A stretch of 18,531 nucleotides of DNA from the NCBI GenBank assembly GCA_910585035.1, contig CAJUEF010000003.1, forward strand, positions 38,166 to 56,696, in the 5' to 3' direction. The notes under the pieces are model-generated. The model had not been told where the DNA came from. It saw nothing but the letters and a program-made list of their open reading frames with translations, and did not search any database. This document shows, piece by piece, positions 1 through 6,230 of this stretch (positions are counted from its first letter, which is position 1; each line of letters starts with the position of its first letter). A program made the position numbers and the translations under genes. The DNA is from an uncultured Christensenellaceae bacterium (lineage in GTDB: Bacteria; Bacillota; Clostridia; Christensenellales; MGBC116941).

Positions 1-832
1 CATTCTTTTCAAGTCTTGCCCTAATATCAGCTTTGTATTCATCAACTGTGTCAAATTCGCTGACATCCTTAACAAACTCGTCATCAAACTTAGGCAGCTT
101 CTTTTCTTTTATCTCGTTAATTTTAACGGAAAATACAGCTTCTTTTCCTGCAAGCTCTACTGCATGATATTCCTTTGGAAAAGTCACTGTAATATCTTTT
201 TCCTCGCCGGCAGCCATGCCAACAATCTGCTCTTCAAAGCCCGGAATAAAAGTTCCTGACCCTATAACAAGCTGCTGACCCTGAGCAGTTCCGCCATCAA
301 AGGCTACATCGTCTATCTTTCCGCTGTAATCCAGATTAACCCGATCGCCGTCCTTAACCTTTCTTTTAACCTCAACATATCTTGCAGCATTTTCTCTTGC
401 CTTTTCTATCTCAGCCTTAACATCCTTTTCAAGAACTTTTATTTCCGGCTTTTCAATGGTAACTCCCTTGTATTTGCCAAGCTTAACCTCAGGGCGAACA
501 GTTACCTCAGCAACAACGATAAGGTTTTTATCGGAACCCGCCTGTTCAACCTTAACGGCAGGACGTTCAACAGGCTCTAAATTATTTTCTTCAACCGCCT
601 TTTTATACTCTTCAGGAAATACAGCGTCCACAGCATCCTCATAAAAAATCTGCTCGCCGTAATAATTCTCTATAATCTTTTTAGGTGCCTTGCCCTTTCT
701 AAAGCCTGGAAGATTAAACTTTCCTCTTTGCTTAAGATATGCCTTATACATACCGTCATTAAAAGCCTCCTTGGAAATCTCCAGCCTTATTTTTACAACA
801 CTGTTTTCTCCTTTTTCAACACCTAATACCAT
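1..832 (-). CDS. tig: Trigger factor, 5' part (C-terminus lies outside the window)
   Basis: Ribosome-associated chaperone and peptidyl-prolyl isomerase that meets nascent chains at the exit tunnel. The first 277 codons are present and the frame is open to the window edge; the family is about 430 residues, so much of the C-terminal substrate-cradle domain is missing. The N-terminal ribosome-binding domain carries the signature GFRKGKAPKKIIENYYG (about residues 44-60). An FKBP-type domain follows around residues 150-240, with GDRVNLDYSGKID and a GTFIPGFEEQIVGM segment. The start is ATG at 832, with AAGGGGG about 10 bases upstream. It is a separate transcription unit: a terminator for the preceding gene and a good sigma-A promoter lie between them. 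Identification is very secure. Confidence 0.96.
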   Translation of the reverse strand, partial: MVLGVEKGENSVVKIRLEISKEAFNDGMYKAYLKQRGKFNLPGFRKGKAPKKIIENYYGEQIFYEDAVDAVFPEEYKKAVEENNLEPVERPAVKVEQAGSDKNLIVVAEVTVRPEVKLGKYKGVTIEKPEIKVLEKDVKAEIEKARENAARYVEVKRKVKDGDRVNLDYSGKIDDVAFDGGTAQGQQLVIGSGTFIPGFEEQIVGMAAGEEKDITVTFPKEYHAVELAGKEAVFSVKINEIKEKKLPKFDDEFVKDVSEFDTVDEYKADIRARLEKN

Positions 833-883
833 TATCGGTTTCCCCCTTAAACATGAATTTTCTATATGTACACTATACCATTT

Positions 884-912
884 AGAATATCATAAAAATC
901 TCTTTAATGCAA
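884..912 (-). promoter_or_regulatory. Sigma-A promoter for tig
   Basis: On the minus strand, TTGCAT (907-912) and TATTCT (884-889) are separated by exactly 17 bases. The predicted start of transcription is near 877, giving a leader of about 45 bases before the tig ATG. The site lies after the terminator of the upstream gene, as expected for an independently transcribed gene. The match is good but not perfect in either hexamer. Confidence 0.6.
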
Positions 913-944
913 CAACCAAACAATTTTTATAATCTTTAAAACAA

Positions 945-985
945 ATATAAAAAACGTTTGCAGCTTAAAGGCTACAAACGTTTTT
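945..985 (-). terminator. Intrinsic terminator of the secreted-protein gene
   Basis: A 15-bp stem (950-964 with 971-985, one G-U pair) encloses a 6-base loop. On the minus strand the left arm runs into a T-rich stretch. It lies 17 bases after the stop codon at 1003. The stem is symmetrical, with A-runs on one side and T-runs on the other, so it could work in both directions, but no plus-strand gene needs it. Confidence 0.85.
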
Positions 986-1002
986 AAACTTGTGAAGCTC
1001 AC

Positions 1003-2487
1003 CTATTTTATTGTACTCACCTTATCAAAAGATATCATTCTGCTAATAGCTTCATTTATAAACATTTTAGTGGTTTGAGCGCATCCATTTGCAAAGTCAT
1101 GCCCCCCACCTCTTTTTATAATTGTATTGTACTCAATACTTACAGCCTTTTGCAAAGCAATGTTTATGCCTCTCTTAAATGCCTCTTCACTGCTGGTATC
1201 AATATTTGCAAATATATTAAACATTTGCTCTTTATAGGTTCCCTTAAATGCAGCATTTGGATGTATTTCTTCCGTCCCTTTTTGAACGCCCAAAGTGCTT
1301 AACCACTTTTCATGATTTTCAATTTGAACATTTACAAATTCACTATACGTGGATTTTGCAAGATTAGCAGCACTGTTCCCTAAATTTTTATTTGCATATG
1401 TTGCTAAATATGACATACCTAACCCCATTGCCGCATATCTGTAGTTGTTATTAGTAAATATAGGGAAAGAATTTTGGCTTCCATTAACCATTTGAATCGC
1501 AGCTTTAAAGCCATCACTTATGTCAAGTATTTCCGCCAGCGTAACATCATAACCTTTTACAGTTATTTTATTCTCCAAAGCTTTTATGCTGTCTCCTTTA
1601 CCATTTGCGATATTTTCTGCCAGCTCATTAAATGCCTGGGTTACCTGAGCAGTCAGCAGTTTTATAGCCTCCTTGTCGTCCTGGGTATAATATTCTTTTT
1701 TATACTCTGCATACATATGAAAATCTTTTGGAGTATTTATCTGATACCAGTCGTTGTCATTCAAACTGTTTACTTTCCCATTGGTAACTGTTGAATTGGT
1801 ATTAATTGTACCAAACACATTAAATGCATTTTGTGATTCTTTTAGCTCATAAGGCCATTTAATGGTTCCATCTCCGTTTGACCGTGGATAGTCAAGGGAA
1901 ATATGCAGTTTAAATTCATCTGTTTCGCTGCTTCCTGTTTTAGAATAAACACCAAGGGCATAGCTTTTTTGTTCACCGGATACGTTAACATATCCCAGTG
2001 ACTCTTCAAGAGTTTTTGAAACGCCTCCTGGATATGTATTAAAATATGTTTTATAAGCTGAAATTGCTAAAGCATTTCCAGTAACATTTCCCGCTTCTGC
2101 GTCATATTCAAACAAATACAAATCATAATCCAAATTTGGATTATTAGGGCATTCCATCATTGCTTGAACAATCTGTCCATTAGCCAGGCTTATAGGATAA
2201 ACCCACGCAAACTTGCCCTCAGCTTTTATTGTTCCTGTAAAAGAAAATTCACTTGCCCTAGCATTCATATTTATAATTGAAGGCGATGAACTAATATTTT
2301 TATCTTTAACATCAACAGAGCTTTTTGCTTTTAAACCTACACCGTCATTTTTCATATTTGATACATTATAATTTTGTGAATTTGGTCTTGAAACAGTTAT
2401 TGGATCATCAGAATCAACAGTTTGAACACTTTTATTTTCAGCAAACGCAATGCTAAAACTCATAGTTACAAATAAACATGCAACCAT
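1003..2487 (-). CDS. Secreted protein of unknown function, apparent frameshift at the start
   Basis: A 494-residue frame beginning MVACLFVTMSFSIAFAENK. I do not recognise the family. The N-terminus is the hydrophobic core and cleavage site (AFA/EN) of a signal peptide but lacks the usual positive residues. Those residues lie just upstream in another frame: an AGGAGG site (2522-2527) precedes ATGATG (2511-2516), which encodes MMKKRIFSF and then hits TAA. One extra T in the T5 tract would join the two into a 504-residue precursor with a complete signal peptide. After the signal come two beta-rich segments (about residues 55-200 and 220-265). Their motifs (AWVYPISLANGQIV, DYDLYLFEYD, DNDWYQINTP) are reminiscent of extracellular pre-peptidase C-terminal (PPC-like) domains. 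The C-terminal half looks helical and ends with a GGGHDFANGC segment. The riboswitch-like leader upstream suggests regulated export. Confidence 0.8.
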   Translation of the reverse strand: MVACLFVTMSFSIAFAENKSVQTVDSDDPITVSRPNSQNYNVSNMKNDGVGLKAKSSVDVKDKNISSSPSIINMNARASEFSFTGTIKAEGKFAWVYPISLANGQIVQAMMECPNNPNLDYDLYLFEYDAEAGNVTGNALAISAYKTYFNTYPGGVSKTLEESLGYVNVSGEQKSYALGVYSKTGSSETDEFKLHISLDYPRSNGDGTIKWPYELKESQNAFNVFGTINTNSTVTNGKVNSLNDNDWYQINTPKDFHMYAEYKKEYYTQDDKEAIKLLTAQVTQAFNELAENIANGKGDSIKALENKITVKGYDVTLAEILDISDGFKAAIQMVNGSQNSFPIFTNNNYRYAAMGLGMSYLATYANKNLGNSAANLAKSTYSEFVNVQIENHEKWLSTLGVQKGTEEIHPNAAFKGTYKEQMFNIFANIDTSSEEAFKRGINIALQKAVSIEYNTIIKRGGGHDFANGCAQTTKMFINEAISRMISFDKVSTIK

Positions 2488-2560
2488 TAAAAAGAAAATA
2501 TTCTCTTTTTCATCATAAAATCCTCCTAAAATTAGTCTTTCGTATCTTAATGACTTTCAC

Positions 2561-2673
2561 AAAAAACTAAATCCCCATATAAGCGCTAAAACAGCATGAG
2601 GATTTTCCCTAAACCCTCATAGGTATCAGCGTCCCTCCTTTTATTTTCCCATAGGTTTAATCCACCTAATACC
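2561..2673 (-). promoter_or_regulatory. Riboswitch-like attenuator leader
   Basis: Read on the minus strand, the leader of the secreted-protein gene folds in a switch-like way. First, an 8-bp stem GGTATTAG/CTGATACC (2666-2673 with 2622-2629) closes a 36-base internal region holding AAACC, GGGAAAA and GGGACG. Second comes a hairpin ATGAGG/CCTCAT (2615-2620 with 2596-2601). Third, an intrinsic terminator AAATCCTCAT/ATGGGGATTT (2596-2605 with 2569-2578, 10 bp with one wobble) is followed by AGTTTTTTG. The bases at 2596-2601 are needed by both the second hairpin and the terminator, so the two are mutually exclusive. GGGACGC (2629-2635) after an AAACC...GAAA segment recalls the class I cyclic-di-GMP (GEMM) core, but the usual AAAGCC continuation is absent. 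The class is therefore unassigned. Confidence 0.5.
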
Positions 2674-2713
2674 CTTATTATTTTCTATCGAAAACTTTTC
2701 ACAAAAATCTAGC

Positions 2714-2742
2714 ATTTTACCTAAAAATAACCGGATAAGCAA
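2714..2742 (-). promoter_or_regulatory. Possible promoter of the attenuator/secreted-protein unit
   Basis: TTGCTT (2737-2742) and TAAAAT (2714-2719) on the minus strand are 17 bases apart, predicting a start near 2707, upstream of the leader structure. The -35 element is weak and lies inside the terminator hairpin of the preceding gene. An alternative pair, TTGTGA (2699-2704) and TAATAA (2675-2680) with an 18-base spacer, would start transcription inside the first leader stem and fits less well. Confidence 0.3.
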
Positions 2743-2753
2743 AACTTATCCGG
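2722..2753 (-). terminator. Intrinsic terminator of the YgiQ-family gene
   Basis: A perfect 9-bp stem CCGGATAAG/CTTATCCGG (2731-2739 with 2745-2753) with a 5-base loop is followed on the minus strand by TTATTTTTAG. It begins six bases after the stop codon. The T-tract is interrupted by one A, which should reduce efficiency only modestly. Confidence 0.85.
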
Positions 2754-2758
2754 CCTTT

Positions 2759-4585
2759 TTATCTTTTCTTCATTTTTTGTTTAGCCCTGTCCTTATGCTT
2801 GGCTTTTGCTTTCTCCCGAATATATTCCTTATCAGGACGCACAAGACAGTGCCCATCATAACCAATAAGGTCAGTACGTTTACAAAGAGTTAGAGCCTTT
2901 ATAACAAGCTTTTTATTTTGCGGCAAAAAAAACTGCATAAGCGCCCGCTGCATTGCCTTATCCTCTTTATCCCTAGCTACATAGGTCTTTTCTCCCGTAA
3001 TTGGATTAACCCCAGTATAATAAATACAGGTGGAAAGAGTGCCCGGAGTTGGATAAAAGTCCTGCACCTGCTGGGGCTTTATGCCCTTTTCTTTTAAATA
3101 AACAGCAAGCTCCACCGCATCCCTTAAAGTACATCCCGGGTGACTGGACATAAAATAAGGCACCATATATTGATTTTTACCCATACGCTTGTTGCTTTCT
3201 TCATATTCCCTGCAAAAAACCGTAAATTGCCTATGAGGCGGTTTACCCATAGCACAAAGCACATTATCGCTTACATGCTCAGGTGCTATTTTCAGCTGAC
3301 CGCTGATATTATTTTTAACCAGCCTGTCAAGTACGGTTTTATCTTTGTCCAAAAGCAAGTAATCAAACCGAAGTCCACTGCGCACAAAAGCCTTTTTCAC
3401 ACCCTTAACACTTTCCACCCCCTCAAGCACACGCATCCACTTGGAATGGTCTGCTTTAAGACTTTTACAAGGCTCGGGAAACATGCACTGCCGGTGCTTG
3501 CACACATCCCCAAATTCCTGACGCTTACATGCAGGCTTGTGAAAGTTTGCAGTAGGTCCGCCAACATCATGAATATATCCTTTAAAATCAGGACTTTTGG
3601 CAATTTGCTCCGCTTCCCCGACTATACTCTCATAGCTGCGGCTTTGTATTATCCTGCCCTGATGAAATACCAACGCACAAAAAGCGCATCCCCCATAGCA
3701 GCCCCTGTGGGCGGTTATGCTAAACTCAACCTCTTTAATTGCAGGCACTCCGTCTTTATACATAGGATGAGGCTTTCTCATATAAGGCAGGCTGTATATT
3801 TCATCCATCTCCTGCTCGCTAAGCGGCTTTTGCGGCGGCATCTGCACCACATAGCCAATGCCGTGGGGCTGCACCATTACAGGGGATTTTGGTGAATTTT
3901 GCTGTTCATACTGCATTTTAAACGCAATGTTATACTGACTTTTATATTCTTTTGTCATTTCGTATGACGGGAGTATTTCACATTCTGCTACCGAAGAAAG
4001 ATCCTCTGTATAATAACAGCAGCCGTCTGTAAAGGAATTTATTCCATTTTCCAAATTATCGGCAATTTGCACCGCCGCCCGCTCACCCATACCGTAAATA
4101 ACAACATCTGCTCCGCTTTCATATATAATAGAAGGCTTCACTTCGTTATCCCAGTAATCATAATGAGCAAAGCGGCGTAAGCTTGCTTCTATCCCACCCA
4201 TTATTACCGGCACATCAGCATAAAGCCTCTTTAATATTCTAGTATAAACTATTCCCGGTCTGTCAGGTCTTAGTCCGCTTTTTCCTCCCGGAGAATATAA
4301 ATCCTCTTTACGTCTGTGTAAAGACACGCTGTAATGATTAACCATGCTGTCTATATTGCCGGTAGATACCAAAAAACCAAGACGCGGCTTGCCAAATCTC
4401 ATAAAATCTTCATCACTCTTTATATTAGGCTGGGGAATTATTGCAACAGAATATCCTTTACTTTCCAGCACCCTTGCTATTACTGCATGTCCAAAGCTGG
4501 GATGGTCAACATAAGCGTCGGCGCTTATCATAATAAAGTCCGGCTGACCCTTTATTTCTGATTTAGTTACAGGTAAAAATCCCAT
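2759..4585 (-). CDS. YgiQ-family radical SAM protein
   Basis: A 608-residue member of the UPF0313/YgiQ family. These are radical S-adenosylmethionine enzymes whose reaction is not established to my knowledge. The family N-terminal region opens with MGFLPVTKSE and contains ISADAYVDHPSFG and VIMGGIEASLRRFAHYDYWD, both typical. The [4Fe-4S]-binding CxxxCxxC is GCYGGCAFC, Cys296, Cys300 and Cys303. The C-terminus is a short basic tail (KAKAKHKDRAKQKMKKR). The start is ATG at 4585 behind AAGGAGG. The gene stands alone between the repeat array and its own terminator. Length, start and cysteine motif are all normal for the family. Family assignment is secure; the biological role is not. Confidence 0.95.
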   Translation of the reverse strand: MGFLPVTKSEIKGQPDFIMISADAYVDHPSFGHAVIARVLESKGYSVAIIPQPNIKSDEDFMRFGKPRLGFLVSTGNIDSMVNHYSVSLHRRKEDLYSPGGKSGLRPDRPGIVYTRILKRLYADVPVIMGGIEASLRRFAHYDYWDNEVKPSIIYESGADVVIYGMGERAAVQIADNLENGINSFTDGCCYYTEDLSSVAECEILPSYEMTKEYKSQYNIAFKMQYEQQNSPKSPVMVQPHGIGYVVQMPPQKPLSEQEMDEIYSLPYMRKPHPMYKDGVPAIKEVEFSITAHRGCYGGCAFCALVFHQGRIIQSRSYESIVGEAEQIAKSPDFKGYIHDVGGPTANFHKPACKRQEFGDVCKHRQCMFPEPCKSLKADHSKWMRVLEGVESVKGVKKAFVRSGLRFDYLLLDKDKTVLDRLVKNNISGQLKIAPEHVSDNVLCAMGKPPHRQFTVFCREYEESNKRMGKNQYMVPYFMSSHPGCTLRDAVELAVYLKEKGIKPQQVQDFYPTPGTLSTCIYYTGVNPITGEKTYVARDKEDKAMQRALMQFFLPQNKKLVIKALTLCKRTDLIGYDGHCLVRPDKEYIREKAKAKHKDRAKQKMKKR

Positions 4586-4597
4586 ATATCCTCCTTC

Positions 4598-4627
4598 TTA
4601 CTTTTCTTTTAAGAAAAAGAAAAGTAA
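4598..4627 (-). promoter_or_regulatory. Perfect hairpin abutting the ygiQ ribosome binding site
   Basis: A perfect 13-bp inverted repeat (4598-4610 with 4615-4627) has a 4-base loop. On the minus strand it ends two to three bases before the AAGGAGG of the radical SAM gene. The arms are almost entirely A/G and C/T runs. One arm continues into a degenerate copy of the 116-bp repeats, so it may belong to that family and need not be a dedicated regulatory site. It could act as a weak terminator, a processing site or a modulator of translation. Confidence 0.5.
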
Positions 4628-4730
4628 CAAAAGAAAACTTATTTGCATTTCATAAATATTATTCTTTATTGAAATTACTTGCAGCTATATTAAATACATA
4701 AATTCTAATCTATTTTATTTTTTTCTAAAA
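4615..4730. repeat. Degenerate copy of the 116-bp repeat
   Basis: The first part (about 4615-4680) can be aligned with the tandem units that follow. It shares a gaaaag block, an aagaaa-cttattt block and a cataaatatt block, with substitutions and small gaps. The remainder to 4730 is AT-rich and no longer recognisably repeated. It looks like an eroded, older member of the array. Confidence 0.4.
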
Positions 4731-5077
4731 AAAGAAAAGCAGCACAAAAAGCTTATTTACTTTTTATAAGCAAATGTTTATTATAAAACTCACTTTATAC
4801 TAAAGTTTCTTTGGCTTTACCTTTCTTTTCTTAAACAAAAGTAAAAAAGAAAAGCAGCGCAAGAAAGCTTATTTATTTTTTATACATAAATATTTATTGT
4901 AAAACTCACTTTATACTAAAGTTTCTTTGACTTTACCTTTCTTTTCTTAAACAAAAGTAAAAAAGAAAAGCAGCACAAGAAAGCTTATTTATTTTTTATA
5001 CATAAATATTTATTGTAAAACTCACTTTATACTAAAGTTTCTTTGGCTTTACCTTTCTTTTCTTAAAGAAAGGTAAA
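4731..5077. repeat. Three tandem copies of a 115-116-bp intergenic repeat
   Basis: Units run roughly 4731-4845, 4846-4961 and 4962-5077. The landmark AAGCTT recurs at 4749, 4865 and 4981. Copies 2 and 3 differ at only about four positions; copy 1 is more diverged and one base shorter. Each unit contains a palindrome ACTTTATACTAAAGT and a block resembling ACCTTTCTTTTCTTAA. At the end of copy 3 this block becomes a perfect 10-bp hairpin (ACCTTTCTTT/AAAGAAAGGT, 5051-5074). No open reading frame of note is present. The array fills the space between the rnpB terminator and the YgiQ-family gene, a stretch of about 500 bases without a gene. Confidence 0.9.
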
Positions 5078-5084
5078 AAGTAAT

Positions 5085-5119
5085 AAGAAAAAATCGCCGC
5101 GAACATAAGTCCGCGGCGA
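5085..5119 (-). terminator. Intrinsic terminator of rnpB
   Basis: A GC-rich stem TCGCCGCG/CGCGGCGA (5094-5101 with 5112-5119), extended by one more pair across a mismatch, is followed on the minus strand by TTTTTTCTTA. It starts immediately after the P1 helix of RNase P RNA and is the strongest hairpin in this region. Confidence 0.93.
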
Positions 5120-5463
5120 CTATGTGAGCTAGATCTGTAAGCCGAGTTCTGTTAAAAGTGACCATCTATCTAGGACTGCTGTTACCAGCAGCCTCAAGCG
5201 ATTCCAGAAAGCGTGGCGGGCAACCATTAAATGCTTTCATATCAATCTTGCTCCAAGTGGGGTTTACATAATGGATAGGTTACCATATCCACTGGTGAGC
5301 TCTTACCTCGCCTTTCCACCCTTACAGTAAAAAATACTGCGGTATATCTCTGTTGCACTTGCCTTGAAGTCGCCTTCACCGGACGTTATCCGGCACCCTG
5401 CCCTGCGGAGCTCGGACTTTCCTCATGGGGATAACCATGCAGTCACTCAATCTACTCACATAG
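5120..5463 (-). ncRNA. rnpB: RNase P RNA, bacterial type A
   Basis: Catalytic RNA of RNase P, which removes 5' leaders from tRNA precursors. On the minus strand the conserved core elements appear in order: GAGGAAAGTCCGAGCTCC near the 5' end, GCAGGGTGCCGG, AGTGCAACAGAGA, GAGGTAAGAGCTCACC, GTAAACCCCACTTGGAGCAA, CCTAGATAGATGGTC, and ACAGAACTCGGCTTACAG near the 3' end. The termini pair into helix P1 (CTATGTGAG plus TAGAT with ATCTA plus CTCACATAG, one bulged base), which sets the boundaries at about 344 nt. The layout follows the ancestral type A; it does not look like the Bacillus type B. The 5' end lies one or two bases after the stop codon of the zinc-ribbon gene, so its promoter must sit inside that gene or the RNA is processed from a longer transcript. 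Confidence 0.96.
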
Positions 5464-5464
5464 C

Positions 5465-6171
5465 TTATTCAAATAAAAGAATTCTTCCGCAATTTTCACA
5501 TTCTACTATGTCTTCTTTTGTTTTTGCGTTTTCAAAAACAGATGACGGCAGCTCCATAAAACAGCCTGCGCACTGTCTGTCCTTATCGCTTACTTTAACA
5601 ACAACTGGCATGCCGTTCTTTTTCTTTTCCTTGTAAACAGCATAAAGCTCTTTATCAAGATCCTTTTCCATTTTTGCCACAACAGCCTTTAACTCATCAA
5701 TTTTGCCTTGAGAACCTTCTATCTCTTTCGTATGAGTTTCTTTATTTTCAATAAACTCCTGCTTCGCCTTTTGCAGCTTTACCATAAGATCATGATATTT
5801 TTTTGAACATCCTTAACTTGGTTAAGCCCATCGATAATACTGGCCTGTACTTTTTTAAGCTTAACGTTGATATTTTCAGCTTTTTTTCGCATATCCTTAA
5901 CTTCTTCGCCTTCTTTTATATCAGCGCTTTCCTTAACAAGCTGAGCAACCTGGTCGCTAAGACTGTCGTATTTCCTTATAATATCCTCAATTTCATTTTT
6001 CTTTTGCTCAATATCCTTTTCATACTGCTGGGCAGTCTTTTGACCGTCAAGCAGCACATTTTTTGCACGCAGAAGTTTTTTCCTGCTTTCGGATTTTTTA
6101 ATGGTATTTTCTAAATTATAAAGCTCGATGTCAATTTTTTGGAATTCATAAAGCTTCAGCAGTTTTTCCAT
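5465..6171 (-). pseudogene. Coiled-coil/C4 zinc-ribbon protein (COG1579 family), frameshifted
   Basis: Two overlapping frames together form one protein. Frame one starts at ATG 6171 (AAGGAG upstream; MEKLLKLYEFQKIDIELYNL), runs through a long charged coiled coil and ends with an abnormal tail NIMILW. Frame two continues the coiled coil (KKYHDLMVKLQKAKQEF) and ends in a C4 zinc ribbon, with CAGC and CENC about 28 residues apart near the C-terminus. The break is at the A7 run (5798-5804): one more A joins the frames into a 235-residue protein, close to the usual size for COG1579. The family has a coiled coil plus zinc ribbon, its function is poorly defined, and it is often found next to nif3 and trmK, as here. 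Whether the frameshift is real or a homopolymer sequencing error cannot be told from the sequence. Confidence 0.85.
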
Positions 6172-6194
6172 ACATAACTCCTTAATTTTTCACA

Positions 6195-6230
6195 ATTAAA
6201 AAAATCACACATAGCTCCATGGTGATTTTT
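6195..6230 (-). terminator. Possible terminator overlapping the end of nif3
   Basis: A perfect 9-bp stem AAAAATCAC/GTGATTTTT (6222-6230 with 6200-6208), extended by CAT/ATG after a bulge, is followed on the minus strand by further T residues. The left arm lies inside the last codons of nif3 and the hairpin ends about 25 bases before the zinc-ribbon ATG. The stem is AT-rich, so it may be only a partial terminator or a processing site. Confidence 0.45.

Noticed and set aside
690..932. 80-residue plus-strand frame across the tig start
   Set aside because: It is antisense to tig and its promoter, with no ribosome binding site of its own.
2596..2620. Possible cobalamin riboswitch core (AGGGAA ... 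GCTG)
   Set aside because: The conserved CCGCAACTG box and the GTG-AAA-TCC context are absent; the similarity is limited to short purine runs.
3140..3895. 251-residue open frame on the plus strand
   Set aside because: It lies fully inside the YgiQ-family gene on the other strand, has no convincing ribosome binding site, and its composition looks like an antisense shadow.
4731..5077. Possible CRISPR array
   Set aside because: The 116-bp units are continuous tandem repeats with no alternation of short repeats and unique spacers, and no cas genes are present.
5364..5636. 90-residue open frame on the plus strand
   Set aside because: It runs antisense across the 5' end of rnpB and the zinc-ribbon gene and resembles no protein; rnpB explains the conservation here.
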